Assembly: GCA_041163745.1 (NCBI GenBank)
Contig: JBEAQU010000048.1
Span: 62,001 to 126,000, forward strand
Reading direction: 5' to 3'
DNA: 64,000 nucleotides
Origin: UBA6168 sp041163745
Lineage (GTDB): Bacteria; Bacteroidota; Bacteroidia; Chitinophagales; Saprospiraceae
The translations under genes were made by a program, and so were the position numbers. Shown here piece by piece: positions 26,885-34,056 of the stretch. How positions within the stretch are numbered: the first letter of the stretch is position 1; the number at the start of each line of letters is the position of its first letter. Below the pieces are notes generated by a model. It did no database searches, was not told where the DNA came from, and saw nothing but the letters and a program-made list of their open reading frames with translations.

Positions 26885-28558
26885 TCACCGGACGGCTGTT
26901 TGTGATTCTACGAAACGACCGAGCGCATCGTACCGTGCCAGGAGGCGGTCGAAGCGTTCTGCCAGTTCCGGCTGGGGCGGATAGTACGCCTCGGGTCGGC
27001 TGGCCATGACCGCTGCGGCGGTGGCCACATCGGGGTACAGGCCGGCGGCGACGGCGGCATAGATGGCAGCCCCGAGGGCTGGCGCGTGATCGGTGGCCGC
27101 CACTTCGACCGGCCGTTGGAGGACATTGGCCAAGGTTTGCATGACATACGGCGATTTTCTCGCCACGCCACCGACGCCGACGACTTTACGGATGGGAATC
27201 CCTTCCGCTTCGAAGCGTGCCACAATCCTTCGGGAACCGAAGCAGATGGCATGGACGAGTGCCTGGAAAAGACGTGGGGCATCCGTACCGAGGGTCAGGC
27301 CCATGACAGCGCCGGTCAGTGCCTGGTTGGCATCGGGGGTTCGCCTGCCGTTGATCCAGTCCAGGGCCACCGGCATATCCTCCGTCAAGGGAAGGGAAGC
27401 GGCATGACGGGCCAATTCATCTAGGATACGTTCCTCCAGGCTGGCGGCAAGCCGCTTCGCTTGTGCAGGAGACAGGGAGGTGTCCAGGGACAGCTGTTCC
27501 AACGGCCAGCACAAGATGGTTCGGAACCAAGCCAACAGGTCGCCGAAAGCGGACTGTCCCGCTTCCAGGCCGACCATGTCCGGCAGGATGGATCCGTCGA
27601 CCTGTCCGCAGATCCCTTTCACGGTGTTGCCGGCGATGGTCTCCCGCGAAGCGACCATCATGTCGCAGGTGGAGGTACCCATCACCTTGACCAGGGTGCC
27701 CTTCTCCACCTGCACGCCGACGGCACCGGCATGGGCATCGAAGGTGCCGACAGCGACGACGGTGTCCGTTGAAAGGCCGAGCCGGTCGGCCCATTCGGCG
27801 CAGAGGGTGCCTGCGGCTTGGTCGGATGTATAGGTATGCCGGTACAACCGTTCCCGCAGCACCGCCAGGTCGGGATGCAACCTGCCGAGGAAATCCGCGG
27901 GAGGCAGTCCGTCCCAGTCCGGATGCCACATAGCCTTGTGCCCGGCGGCACAACGGCTCCTTCGCAGCGTGCGGACATCCCGGCACCCGGTCAGGACCGC
28001 CGTCATCAGGTCGCAATGTTCCATCCAGGAATAGGCTGCCCGCCGGACCGGACCGTCCCGGCGTATGATATGCCATATTTTAGCCCAGAACCACTCGGAC
28101 GAGTAAATACCCCCTTCGTACCGGGTGAAATCCTCCTCACCCCAGGTTCGTGCCGCCCGGTTTATCGCTTCCGCCTCCCAAAGGGCGGAATGGTCTTTCC
28201 ACAACACCACCATGGCATCCGGGTCATCCGCATGTTCGGGCATCAAGGACAAGGGCACCGCCGCCCGTGACACCGCCACCGGGGAACTGCCCGTTGTGTC
28301 TACGCAGATGCCTCTGACGGCCGAACCGGCGACCCCTGCAAGGGCGAGCACCTCCCGGACCGTCCGTTCCATTCCCTCCAGGTGGTCCAGGGGATGCTGT
28401 CTGTACCGGTTCTCTTCCGGCAGACAGTAGCGCCCTTCCATCCAACGTTCGTACCAATGGACGTTTGACGACAACTCCGCCCCATTCGCGGTATCCACAA
28501 GCACCGCCCGGACAGAGTCCGTTCCGAAATCCAATCCGATAACCAATTCCATCTCCAT
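26885..28558 (-). CDS. araB: Ribulokinase (FGGY family)
   Basis: 557 residues from MEMELVIGLDFGTDSVRAVLVD; the open frame reaches 28696 but its first 46 codons do not resemble a kinase. The FGGY hallmarks are seen: N-terminal phosphate-1 motif GLDFGTDSVRA, GTSTCDMM, and near the C-terminus ALVHAICFGSRRIV and KVVGVGGVARKSPYVMQ, followed by DHAPALGAAIYAAVAAG. It phosphorylates L-ribulose with ATP. It is the first gene of the five-gene operon, with a promoter candidate 85 bases upstream. Confidence 0.96.
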   Translation of the reverse strand: MEMELVIGLDFGTDSVRAVLVDTANGAELSSNVHWYERWMEGRYCLPEENRYRQHPLDHLEGMERTVREVLALAGVAGSAVRGICVDTTGSSPVAVSRAAVPLSLMPEHADDPDAMVVLWKDHSALWEAEAINRAARTWGEEDFTRYEGGIYSSEWFWAKIWHIIRRDGPVRRAAYSWMEHCDLMTAVLTGCRDVRTLRRSRCAAGHKAMWHPDWDGLPPADFLGRLHPDLAVLRERLYRHTYTSDQAAGTLCAEWADRLGLSTDTVVAVGTFDAHAGAVGVQVEKGTLVKVMGTSTCDMMVASRETIAGNTVKGICGQVDGSILPDMVGLEAGQSAFGDLLAWFRTILCWPLEQLSLDTSLSPAQAKRLAASLEERILDELARHAASLPLTEDMPVALDWINGRRTPDANQALTGAVMGLTLGTDAPRLFQALVHAICFGSRRIVARFEAEGIPIRKVVGVGGVARKSPYVMQTLANVLQRPVEVAATDHAPALGAAIYAAVAAGLYPDVATAAAVMASRPEAYYPPQPELAERFDRLLARYDALGRFVESQTAVR

Positions 28559-28827
28559 TCCATTGGTCGGAGCGGACGGGCGTACCTGTATCCGCCATGC
28601 AGCGGTACCGGCGGCGCACCCGGTCCGCACCGGATGAGAAACAAACGTAACCTTTCCGACAAAGGAGGAGCAATGTACGGAATATTTGAACGGCAACCCC
28701 AGGTAAACGGCCAGGCTTCGAACAAAAAAACAAACCCGGCACCTGGCCGGAGCCGGGAAGACCCTGCTGAACCAAAAACCAATACCGGTTGTTTGAAAAA
28801 AAAAACAGTTTCGTCAACAAGTACCAT
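28559..28827. other. Divergent promoter region between araB and metallophosphoesterase genes
   Basis: 269 bases. It holds the arabinose operon promoter candidate (28642-28674) and a GC hairpin (CCCGGC 28735-28740 with GCCGGG 28752-28757) before the phosphoesterase gene. No clear palindromic regulator site is recognised. Confidence 0.5.
28642..28674 (-). promoter_or_regulatory. Candidate promoter of the araBDA-galM-symporter operon
   Basis: Minus strand ATTG (28674-28671), 21 bases, then TACGTTTG (28649-28642), an exact TAnnTTTG match, 84 bases before the araB start. Confidence 0.5.
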
Positions 28828-30081
28828 ATGACAAGGCCTGGTTTCCTGATCTTCGCATTGCTGCTCCTGCTTCTGGTGTTCGCATTGGACCTGTATGTAT
28901 ACCAGGGAGTCAAATCCCTGACAGCCCCATTGCAACACAGCCTCCTGCGACAGGCCATCCGGTGGGGACACTGGATAATCAGCATTGCATTGCCGGTCTT
29001 CATGTTGGCGGCCCTCCTCTATTGGGGACGAATGAACACCTATGCCACCATGGCCGGCAGTCTGTTCCTGACCATGCTGGCGACGAAAGTCGTCTTTGTT
29101 TTTGTACTTATGGGGGAAGACCTGTGGCGGTTTGCGGAAGGGAGCATGCAGTGGATCGGCGGAAAAAGCCAGTCGGACCAAGGTTTTCTGCCGGACCGGC
29201 GGCAATTCGTCAGCCAGGTCGCGCTCGGCATCGCGACCGTTCCGTTCACCTCTTTCCTCTACGGCATCACGAGGGGAAAACACAATTACAAGATACACCG
29301 GCATACGGTGTATTTCAAGGATTTGCCATCCGCCTTCGACGGTTTCACCATCACGCAGCTCTCCGACATACATTCCGGCAGCTTCCGGGATCCCGAAGCC
29401 GTACGCAGGGGTGTGGAACTTGTGAATGCCCAGCGATCCGACCTTTTCGTCTTCACCGGCGACCTCGTCAACAGCCTGGCTGCGGAATTCGAACCTTGGA
29501 TTTCCGTATTCCGCCAGATCGAAGCGCCTTTCGGAACGTATTCCATCCTCGGCAACCATGACTACGGCGACTATCACCAATGGGACGACGAACAGGACAA
29601 ACAGCGTAATTTCGAAGCCCTGAAGGCTCATCATGCCACGGTCGGCTTCCGCCTTTTACTGGACGAACACGTCACCCTGGAAAAGGACGGCGAGCAGATC
29701 GCCCTGCTCGGTGTCGAGAATTGGGGCCTGGGCTTCGGCCAGCGTGGCGACCTGCAAAAGGCACTGAAAGGATTGCCGGCCGAATCTTTCAAAGTGCTGC
29801 TGTCCCACGATCCGACCCACTGGGACCACCAAGTCAAGGCAGACCCCAACCCCATCCAGCTGACCTTGTCAGGACATACCCACGGGATGCAGGTCGGCGT
29901 GGAGATACCGGGATTCCGATGGAGCCCTGTCAAATACCGGTACCCGAAATGGGCCGGGCTGTATGAGGAAGCCGGACGGTACCTGTATATCAACCGAGGC
30001 TTCGGATATCTCGGCTTCCACGGCCGCGTGGGAATCTGGCCGGAGATCACCGTACTGGAGCTGAGGCGGGCAGACGTCTGA
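28828..30081 (+). CDS. Membrane-anchored metallophosphoesterase
   Basis: 417 residues from MTRPGFLIFALLLLLLVF. About four N-terminal membrane helices span residues 5-25, 45-65, 70-100 and a weaker one near 140-160. They are followed by a calcineurin-like phosphoesterase domain with the full metal-site series: LSDIHSG, FTGDLVN, LGNHDYG, LLSHDPTHWD and SGHTHGMQ. Homologues include YkuE/YaeI-type enzymes that hydrolyse lipid-linked phosphates; the true substrate is not known. The catalytic domain could face either side of the membrane. Divergent from the arabinose operon. Confidence 0.9.
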   Translation: MTRPGFLIFALLLLLLVFALDLYVYQGVKSLTAPLQHSLLRQAIRWGHWIISIALPVFMLAALLYWGRMNTYATMAGSLFLTMLATKVVFVFVLMGEDLWRFAEGSMQWIGGKSQSDQGFLPDRRQFVSQVALGIATVPFTSFLYGITRGKHNYKIHRHTVYFKDLPSAFDGFTITQLSDIHSGSFRDPEAVRRGVELVNAQRSDLFVFTGDLVNSLAAEFEPWISVFRQIEAPFGTYSILGNHDYGDYHQWDDEQDKQRNFEALKAHHATVGFRLLLDEHVTLEKDGEQIALLGVENWGLGFGQRGDLQKALKGLPAESFKVLLSHDPTHWDHQVKADPNPIQLTLSGHTHGMQVGVEIPGFRWSPVKYRYPKWAGLYEEAGRYLYINRGFGYLGFHGRVGIWPEITVLELRRADV

Positions 30082-30480
30082 GAATCTCCTTTCAAATGGT
30101 CGTCGGTTCGACTTGTCCGGGCGGAAATCCACACAGCATGGCGGAGGCAAGGGATTCCAAGAAAAACAACCCGGCATGACAAAATCGAAAGCACCCTACA
30201 AATTGGTTCTTCAAATACATCGGCAGTCGTTAGATTTGTCCCGCCCATTCTTCCGGGGGTGTTTCGTCCCTGGGAATGGCCTGTGAAACGATGCCAGTCG
30301 TCCGACCGAGACCGTCCGCCGGTCATGACCGTCTCCCCCTACGCAGCTAAAGCATCTGCCGGACAGCCGCAAGGCCGACGGGAAGGTGGCACATTCCGGT
30401 CTGGCGTGATGGTCCCTGAAGCCGGCATATTTCAGGAAAAGAATGGATTCATCCAACATACCGCCCAAAACAACGGCACA
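30082..30480. other. Intergenic region before the NadR-like gene
   Basis: 399 bases. The open frame that enters it from the right has no family similarity. A TAGATTTG box at 30231-30238 is the only promoter-like element seen. Confidence 0.45.
30231..30238 (+). promoter_or_regulatory. Candidate -7 box TAGATTTG upstream of the NadR-like gene
   Basis: Exact TAnnTTTG match 243 bases before the ATG at 30481. No good -33 element; a long leader would be implied. Confidence 0.3.
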
Positions 30481-31467
30481 ATGACATCAGCGAGAGGGCT
30501 GTTGCCCGGAAAGTTCATGGTGCCGCACATCGGCCATCTCCGGCTGGTTGAGGAGGCCGGCCGACACACGGATACATTGACGCTGTTGGTCTGCAGTTCA
30601 GAAAACGACCCTGTCCCCGGCGCCCTGCGATACGCCTGGATGAAGTCCAGCTTCCCCGGACACCGGATACTGCACCTGGTCATGGACGGCAGGCCCCCGG
30701 AATTCTCGGCCTTGGTGGCCATGCTTCCCCAACATCCATTCGTACGCCAACTCATCGGGGATGGGTACACACGCTGGCTGCATGGCCATTCAGCCTTGCC
30801 GGCGGACCTCCCGCTGCCGGAACATGTCGACCTTTGCACAATTCCCAGGACAAGTACCTGCGGCGATATCCACAGCCGGGCGATCCTTTCCGCACCCGCC
30901 AGCCACACCGACCGGATACTCCCGGCAGCCAGGGGCCATTTCGTCCGGAAAGTCGTGCTGACAGGACCCGAGTCCGTCGGCAAGACCACCCTTTCCAGAC
31001 AGTTGGCTGACCATTACCAAACCAACTGGGTGTCGGAATACGGGAGAACCTATACCGAGCGTTTCGGACAAAAACTCGGCCCCCTGGACTTCGCCCATAT
31101 CGCCGGCGGGCAACTGCTGCTCGAAGACCAGGCCGCACTGGATTCCAACCGCATTCTGTTCTGCGACACGGACCTGATTGTAACAGAAGTCTGGGGGGAG
31201 ATCTACCTGCGGCAATGCCCAGACTGGATCATTGCCGCGAACCATATCCGCCGGTACGACCATTTTCTCCTGCTGTCACCTGACATCCATTGGGTATCCG
31301 ACGGCATCCGCATCCATGGCGACGTACGGGCGGGGCACTTCCAACGGATCAAGGATGAACTCGACAGCAGGAAGCTGCCCTACTCCGTCATTTCCGGGGA
31401 TTTCGAGGCCAGGTTCCGGCAGGCCACGGCTGTCATCGACCAGCTCCTGGACGGTCCGCGGCCTTAG
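30481..31467 (+). CDS. NadR-like NMN adenylyltransferase / nicotinamide riboside kinase
   Basis: 328 residues. The N-terminal half is a nucleotidyltransferase with GKFMVPHIGH, the HxGH motif at residues 16-19. The C-terminal half is a P-loop kinase with Walker A GPESVGKTTLSRQL (162-175), VSEYGRTY and ILFCDTDLIVTEVW (Walker B-like). This is the bifunctional NadR layout without the DNA-binding domain found in enterobacteria. It would salvage nicotinamide riboside into NAD. The usual ISxTxIR segment of the transferase is poorly conserved here (STCGDIHSR), so adenylyltransferase activity is less sure than kinase activity. It ends 4 bases inside the converging gene. Confidence 0.85.
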   Translation: MTSARGLLPGKFMVPHIGHLRLVEEAGRHTDTLTLLVCSSENDPVPGALRYAWMKSSFPGHRILHLVMDGRPPEFSALVAMLPQHPFVRQLIGDGYTRWLHGHSALPADLPLPEHVDLCTIPRTSTCGDIHSRAILSAPASHTDRILPAARGHFVRKVVLTGPESVGKTTLSRQLADHYQTNWVSEYGRTYTERFGQKLGPLDFAHIAGGQLLLEDQAALDSNRILFCDTDLIVTEVWGEIYLRQCPDWIIAANHIRRYDHFLLLSPDIHWVSDGIRIHGDVRAGHFQRIKDELDSRKLPYSVISGDFEARFRQATAVIDQLLDGPRP

Positions 31468-31772
31468 CTTCCTCCGGATGCGGAAGTCCCGTCCGCCGAG
31501 GCTGCCGGCATCTTGTCTTCCTTTATTTTTTCATAGAACCTGGCGGATTTCTCCCCCAGGATACCCGGGTCGAAGGAAAGGCTCCCGAGGATGTCCAGCA
31601 GGACGGAGGCCCGGGCCTCGGTTTCGAAAAACTTGTTGACCACAATGATGTTCCGCTGCTCCACTATGCAGTAGCCGGAGTTGAAATTGCCTTTCTCATA
31701 TCGGATTACGTATCCCAGTTCTCCTAACAGGACCTCCAGTTTCTGCAGTGTGTGTTTGGTTAGATTGACCAT
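31464..31772 (-). CDS. Small conserved Bacteroidetes protein of unknown function
   Basis: 102 residues from MVNLTKHTLQKLEVLLGELGYVIRYEKGNF (ATG at 31772). A short alpha/beta protein with GYCIVEQRNIIVVNKFFETEARASVLLDIL, then a charged Ser/Ala-rich tail. I recognise the pattern as a conserved family of the phylum but know of no assigned function. Its stop codon overlaps the NadR-like stop by four bases in a tail-to-tail arrangement. Confidence 0.75.
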   Translation of the reverse strand: MVNLTKHTLQKLEVLLGELGYVIRYEKGNFNSGYCIVEQRNIIVVNKFFETEARASVLLDILGSLSFDPGILGEKSARFYEKIKEDKMPAASADGTSASGGS

Positions 31773-32004
31773 ATCGCTTGGTTTGGATGGTGCATGAGGT
31801 TGGTGTGGCCCACCTTTCCTCATGACAAAGTTAACCACCGATACGCTAGGCAGGTACCGGAAATCAGCAGGGAATCCGCTCCGTGCACATCCGGAGGACC
31901 AGCCCTCCCTCTCCGGACGCCAACGGCCGCAGGCTGTCGTTGCCACCCGTCTTAAACCGATGCGCCTTTCCGGACCGGACTGGCATCATCCTTGTCTCGA
32001 AAAA

Positions 32005-32033
32005 ATATATTCTATTTATTTGATAGAATATAT
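32005..32033. promoter_or_regulatory. AT-rich perfect palindrome upstream of the peroxiredoxin gene
   Basis: ATATATTCTAT (32005-32015), 7-base spacer, ATAGAATATAT (32023-32033): a perfect 11-base inverted repeat, 49 bases before the peroxiredoxin ATG, in the most AT-rich stretch of the neighbourhood. Its size and place fit an operator for a dimeric regulator; no known box (PerR, Fur, OxyR) matches exactly. Confidence 0.5.
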
Positions 32034-32081
32034 ATTATTTCGATTTTTGAGATCATTTCACTTACAAAAAAATTCATTGAC

Positions 32082-32720
32082 ATGGCAACATTGAGACTCG
32101 GGGACCTGGCGCCCGACTTCACGGCCAGGACTACGGAAGGCACCATACGGTTTCATGAATGGCTGGGCGACAAATGGGGTGTGTTGTTTTCGCATCCGGC
32201 GGATTTCACGCCTGTCTGCACCACAGAGCTGGGCCGGACGGCTGCGTTGAAGGAAGCGTTTGACGAGCGCAACGTCAAGGTAATGGCCTTGAGTGTCGAC
32301 CCGTTGGACTCCCATCTGGAATGGATAAAGGACATCGAGGAGACCCAGCAGGTATCCATGAATTTCCCCATCATTGCGGATGAGGACCGCCAGGTCGCCA
32401 CCTTGTACGATATGATCCATCCCAACGCCACGGAGAAGGTTACGGTCCGTTCGGTGTTCATCATCGGGCCGGACAAGAAGATAAAGCTGACCTTGACCTA
32501 TCCCCCCTCCACCGGCCGTAATTTCCTGGAGATCCTGCGGGTGATCGACAGCCTCCAACTGACCGCCCATCACAGTGTGGCCACGCCGGCGGATTGGGAA
32601 TCTGGGCAGGACGTGGTGATTCTGCCTTCCGTACCGGACGATATGATTCCGGAAAAATTCCCGAAAGGGCACACCCGCATCAAGCCTTACCTTCGTACCA
32701 CCCCGGCGCCGGAGGCATAA
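32082..32720 (+). CDS. 1-Cys peroxiredoxin, Prx6 family
   Basis: 212 residues from MATLRLGDLAPDF. It reduces hydrogen and organic peroxides in the cytoplasm. The active-site motif HPADFTPVCTTELG holds the peroxidatic Cys near residue 46; the conserved Thr, downstream Arg (TVRSVFIIGPD) and the C-terminal Prx6 extension (YLRTTP) are present, and no resolving Cys is seen. Length is standard for bacterial Prx6. The start was chosen because the preceding codons fall in the AT-rich control region with the palindrome at 32005-32033. Confidence 0.95.
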   Translation: MATLRLGDLAPDFTARTTEGTIRFHEWLGDKWGVLFSHPADFTPVCTTELGRTAALKEAFDERNVKVMALSVDPLDSHLEWIKDIEETQQVSMNFPIIADEDRQVATLYDMIHPNATEKVTVRSVFIIGPDKKIKLTLTYPPSTGRNFLEILRVIDSLQLTAHHSVATPADWESGQDVVILPSVPDDMIPEKFPKGHTRIKPYLRTTPAPEA

Positions 32721-33155
32721 GGGGGAAGCGGGGCAAGGCCAGCGAAAGGCGGTTTCCTAAGAAAGCTGGGGATGGCCGCCGGTTTGCCGGGGTATCGGAG
32801 CCGACCCGGCGGCACACCGTTCCGTTACGGGAGCATTCCGATCCGACCGTCCGGAATAAGTGGCCGCGGTTGTCCACGAGGTACGACCCCGGTTCGGATA
32901 CCGGCTGTAAGGGAAGCGCTGCCATCGGACAGGTGCCGGGCCGACGGGTGGGACCTTACCGTACCCGTCGTCCCGCATCGGTACGACAAGACACTGCCGG
33001 CAGCATAGGATGGCCATCAAACCGAAGTTGTTTCAAACGACGGTGCCGGTACCCGGCACCGCCGTACAAGGCGTTCGTTTGCGCAGGGCCTTCCATACCT
33101 GACAAAAAGGTATGGGAACGCTGGGTGTGGAACCAATCCAACCGAGTGAAACGCA
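32721..33155. other. Convergent intergenic region with two hairpins
   Basis: 435 bases, no supportable gene. Two perfect hairpins lie at 33041-33061 (CGGTGCCGG, TAC loop, CCGGCACCG) and 33093-33115 (CCATACCT, 7-base loop, AGGTATGG). They could terminate either converging gene, though neither has a T-run. Confidence 0.5.
33041..33115. terminator. Pair of hairpins between peroxiredoxin and DUF3127 genes
   Basis: 9-base and 8-base perfect stems spaced 31 bases apart, placed just past the stop of the minus-strand DUF3127 gene. No uridine tract follows, so intrinsic termination is only possible, not shown. Confidence 0.35.
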
Positions 33156-33542
33156 TCAGAAGGGAAGGTCGTCCATCGGAGCCGGAGGGGGCGTCGACGG
33201 GGAAGTGCCGGCGGTAGGAAAACCGGCCGATGCCGAAGTGGAGGCGCCCATGGCCGGAGGCGAGGCGTTCTCCGCCGCCTTTTCCAGCCGCCAGGCATTG
33301 AGGTTGGTGAAATACTTACCTTGCCACTCCCGGCCACGCAGGTCGAAACTCACCTTCATCATCTCGTTTTCTTGAAAACTGTCCAGCAGTGCGCAGCGGT
33401 CCTGTACAAGCTGGAACTTGACGAACTGCGGATAGCTGCCATCCGGCACTTCGATGACGAATTCCCTGGACTGGAAAGAGGCGGTCTTTTGTTCGGTATC
33501 GTATTTCTTGATCAGTTTTCCTTCAACTTCGAAACTTGCCAT
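33156..33542 (-). CDS. DUF3127 protein with SSB-like acidic C-terminal tip
   Basis: 128 residues. Residues 1-85 form the DUF3127 domain (MASFEVEGKLIKKYD, FVIEVPDG, KVSFDLRGREWQGKYFTNLNAW), predicted to be a small OB-like beta barrel. A Pro/Ala/Ser/Thr-rich linker of about 35 residues leads to the last residues APMDDLPF. This end closely resembles the DDDIPF tip by which single-stranded DNA-binding protein recruits repair and replication proteins. A DNA- or partner-binding role is inferred from that layout. A good promoter candidate lies at 33696-33727. Confidence 0.88.
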   Translation of the reverse strand: MASFEVEGKLIKKYDTEQKTASFQSREFVIEVPDGSYPQFVKFQLVQDRCALLDSFQENEMMKVSFDLRGREWQGKYFTNLNAWRLEKAAENASPPAMGASTSASAGFPTAGTSPSTPPPAPMDDLPF

Positions 33543-33695
33543 TTCCTTGAATTTTGTTCGGGTTTCCTATTGTGCTGTTCGGAGGGAACTGCGTCCAAAC
33601 TTGGATGCTGCCCGTTGCGCAACGCCTGGACCGCTGCCGTTTGAACGATAAGGGAGGCGCATGCACAGGCGTGCATGGCCTTCCTTACTCACCTT

Positions 33696-33727
33696 CAAAA
33701 GTAGAAAAAGTTTACCGTATGAGTAAA
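33696..33727 (-). promoter_or_regulatory. Candidate promoter of the DUF3127 gene
   Basis: Minus strand TTTA (33727-33724), 20 bases, then TACTTTTG (33703-33696), an exact -7 match; 154 bases before the ATG. Confidence 0.5.
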
Positions 33728-34007
33728 ATGAAAAGAAAAAATGAACCTCGGCGGCCGGAAACTAGTGTCGGACCGCTATGCAGGCACCGGTCATCCGGTG
33801 GCATATTGGCATTGATGCAGATGTTTTGTGCTGGAAATCGTCCGGGTTGGAAGGATGGTAGCGCAGCCGGAAGAGCCGGATGGTTGTCGGTCTGACAAGC
33901 GCTTCGCAACATATAACAAAGTTATGGAATGTTCGCTTATAGCCCAACAATATTGCACGGTCTTTTTCATATTTCAATCCCTCGGCTGCCGGATCTGTCG
34001 TTTCGGC

Positions 34008-34038
34008 ATTGGACGGGATGAAAAAACAGCTATCTTTC
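34008..34038 (+). promoter_or_regulatory. Candidate promoter of the large adhesin gene
   Basis: ATTG (34008-34011), 19 bases, TATCTTTC (34031-34038): one mismatch in each element. It lies 18 bases before the ATG at 34057 and overlaps the alternative ATG at 34018, which supports the later start. Confidence 0.45.
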
Positions 34039-34056
34039 GTCGGCAAAACAAGGTCC

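Larger units (their letters stand above)
33543..34056. other. Divergent region between DUF3127 and adhesin genes
   Basis: 514 bases with no supportable gene. It contains the two proposed divergent promoters (33696-33727 minus, 34008-34038 plus) and a short inverted repeat ATAAC-AAA-GTTAT at 33913-33925. Confidence 0.5.

Noticed and set aside
32594..33217. 207-codon plus-strand frame after the peroxiredoxin
   Set aside because: Overlaps the peroxiredoxin and DUF3127 genes and is Arg/Gly/Pro-rich without motifs.
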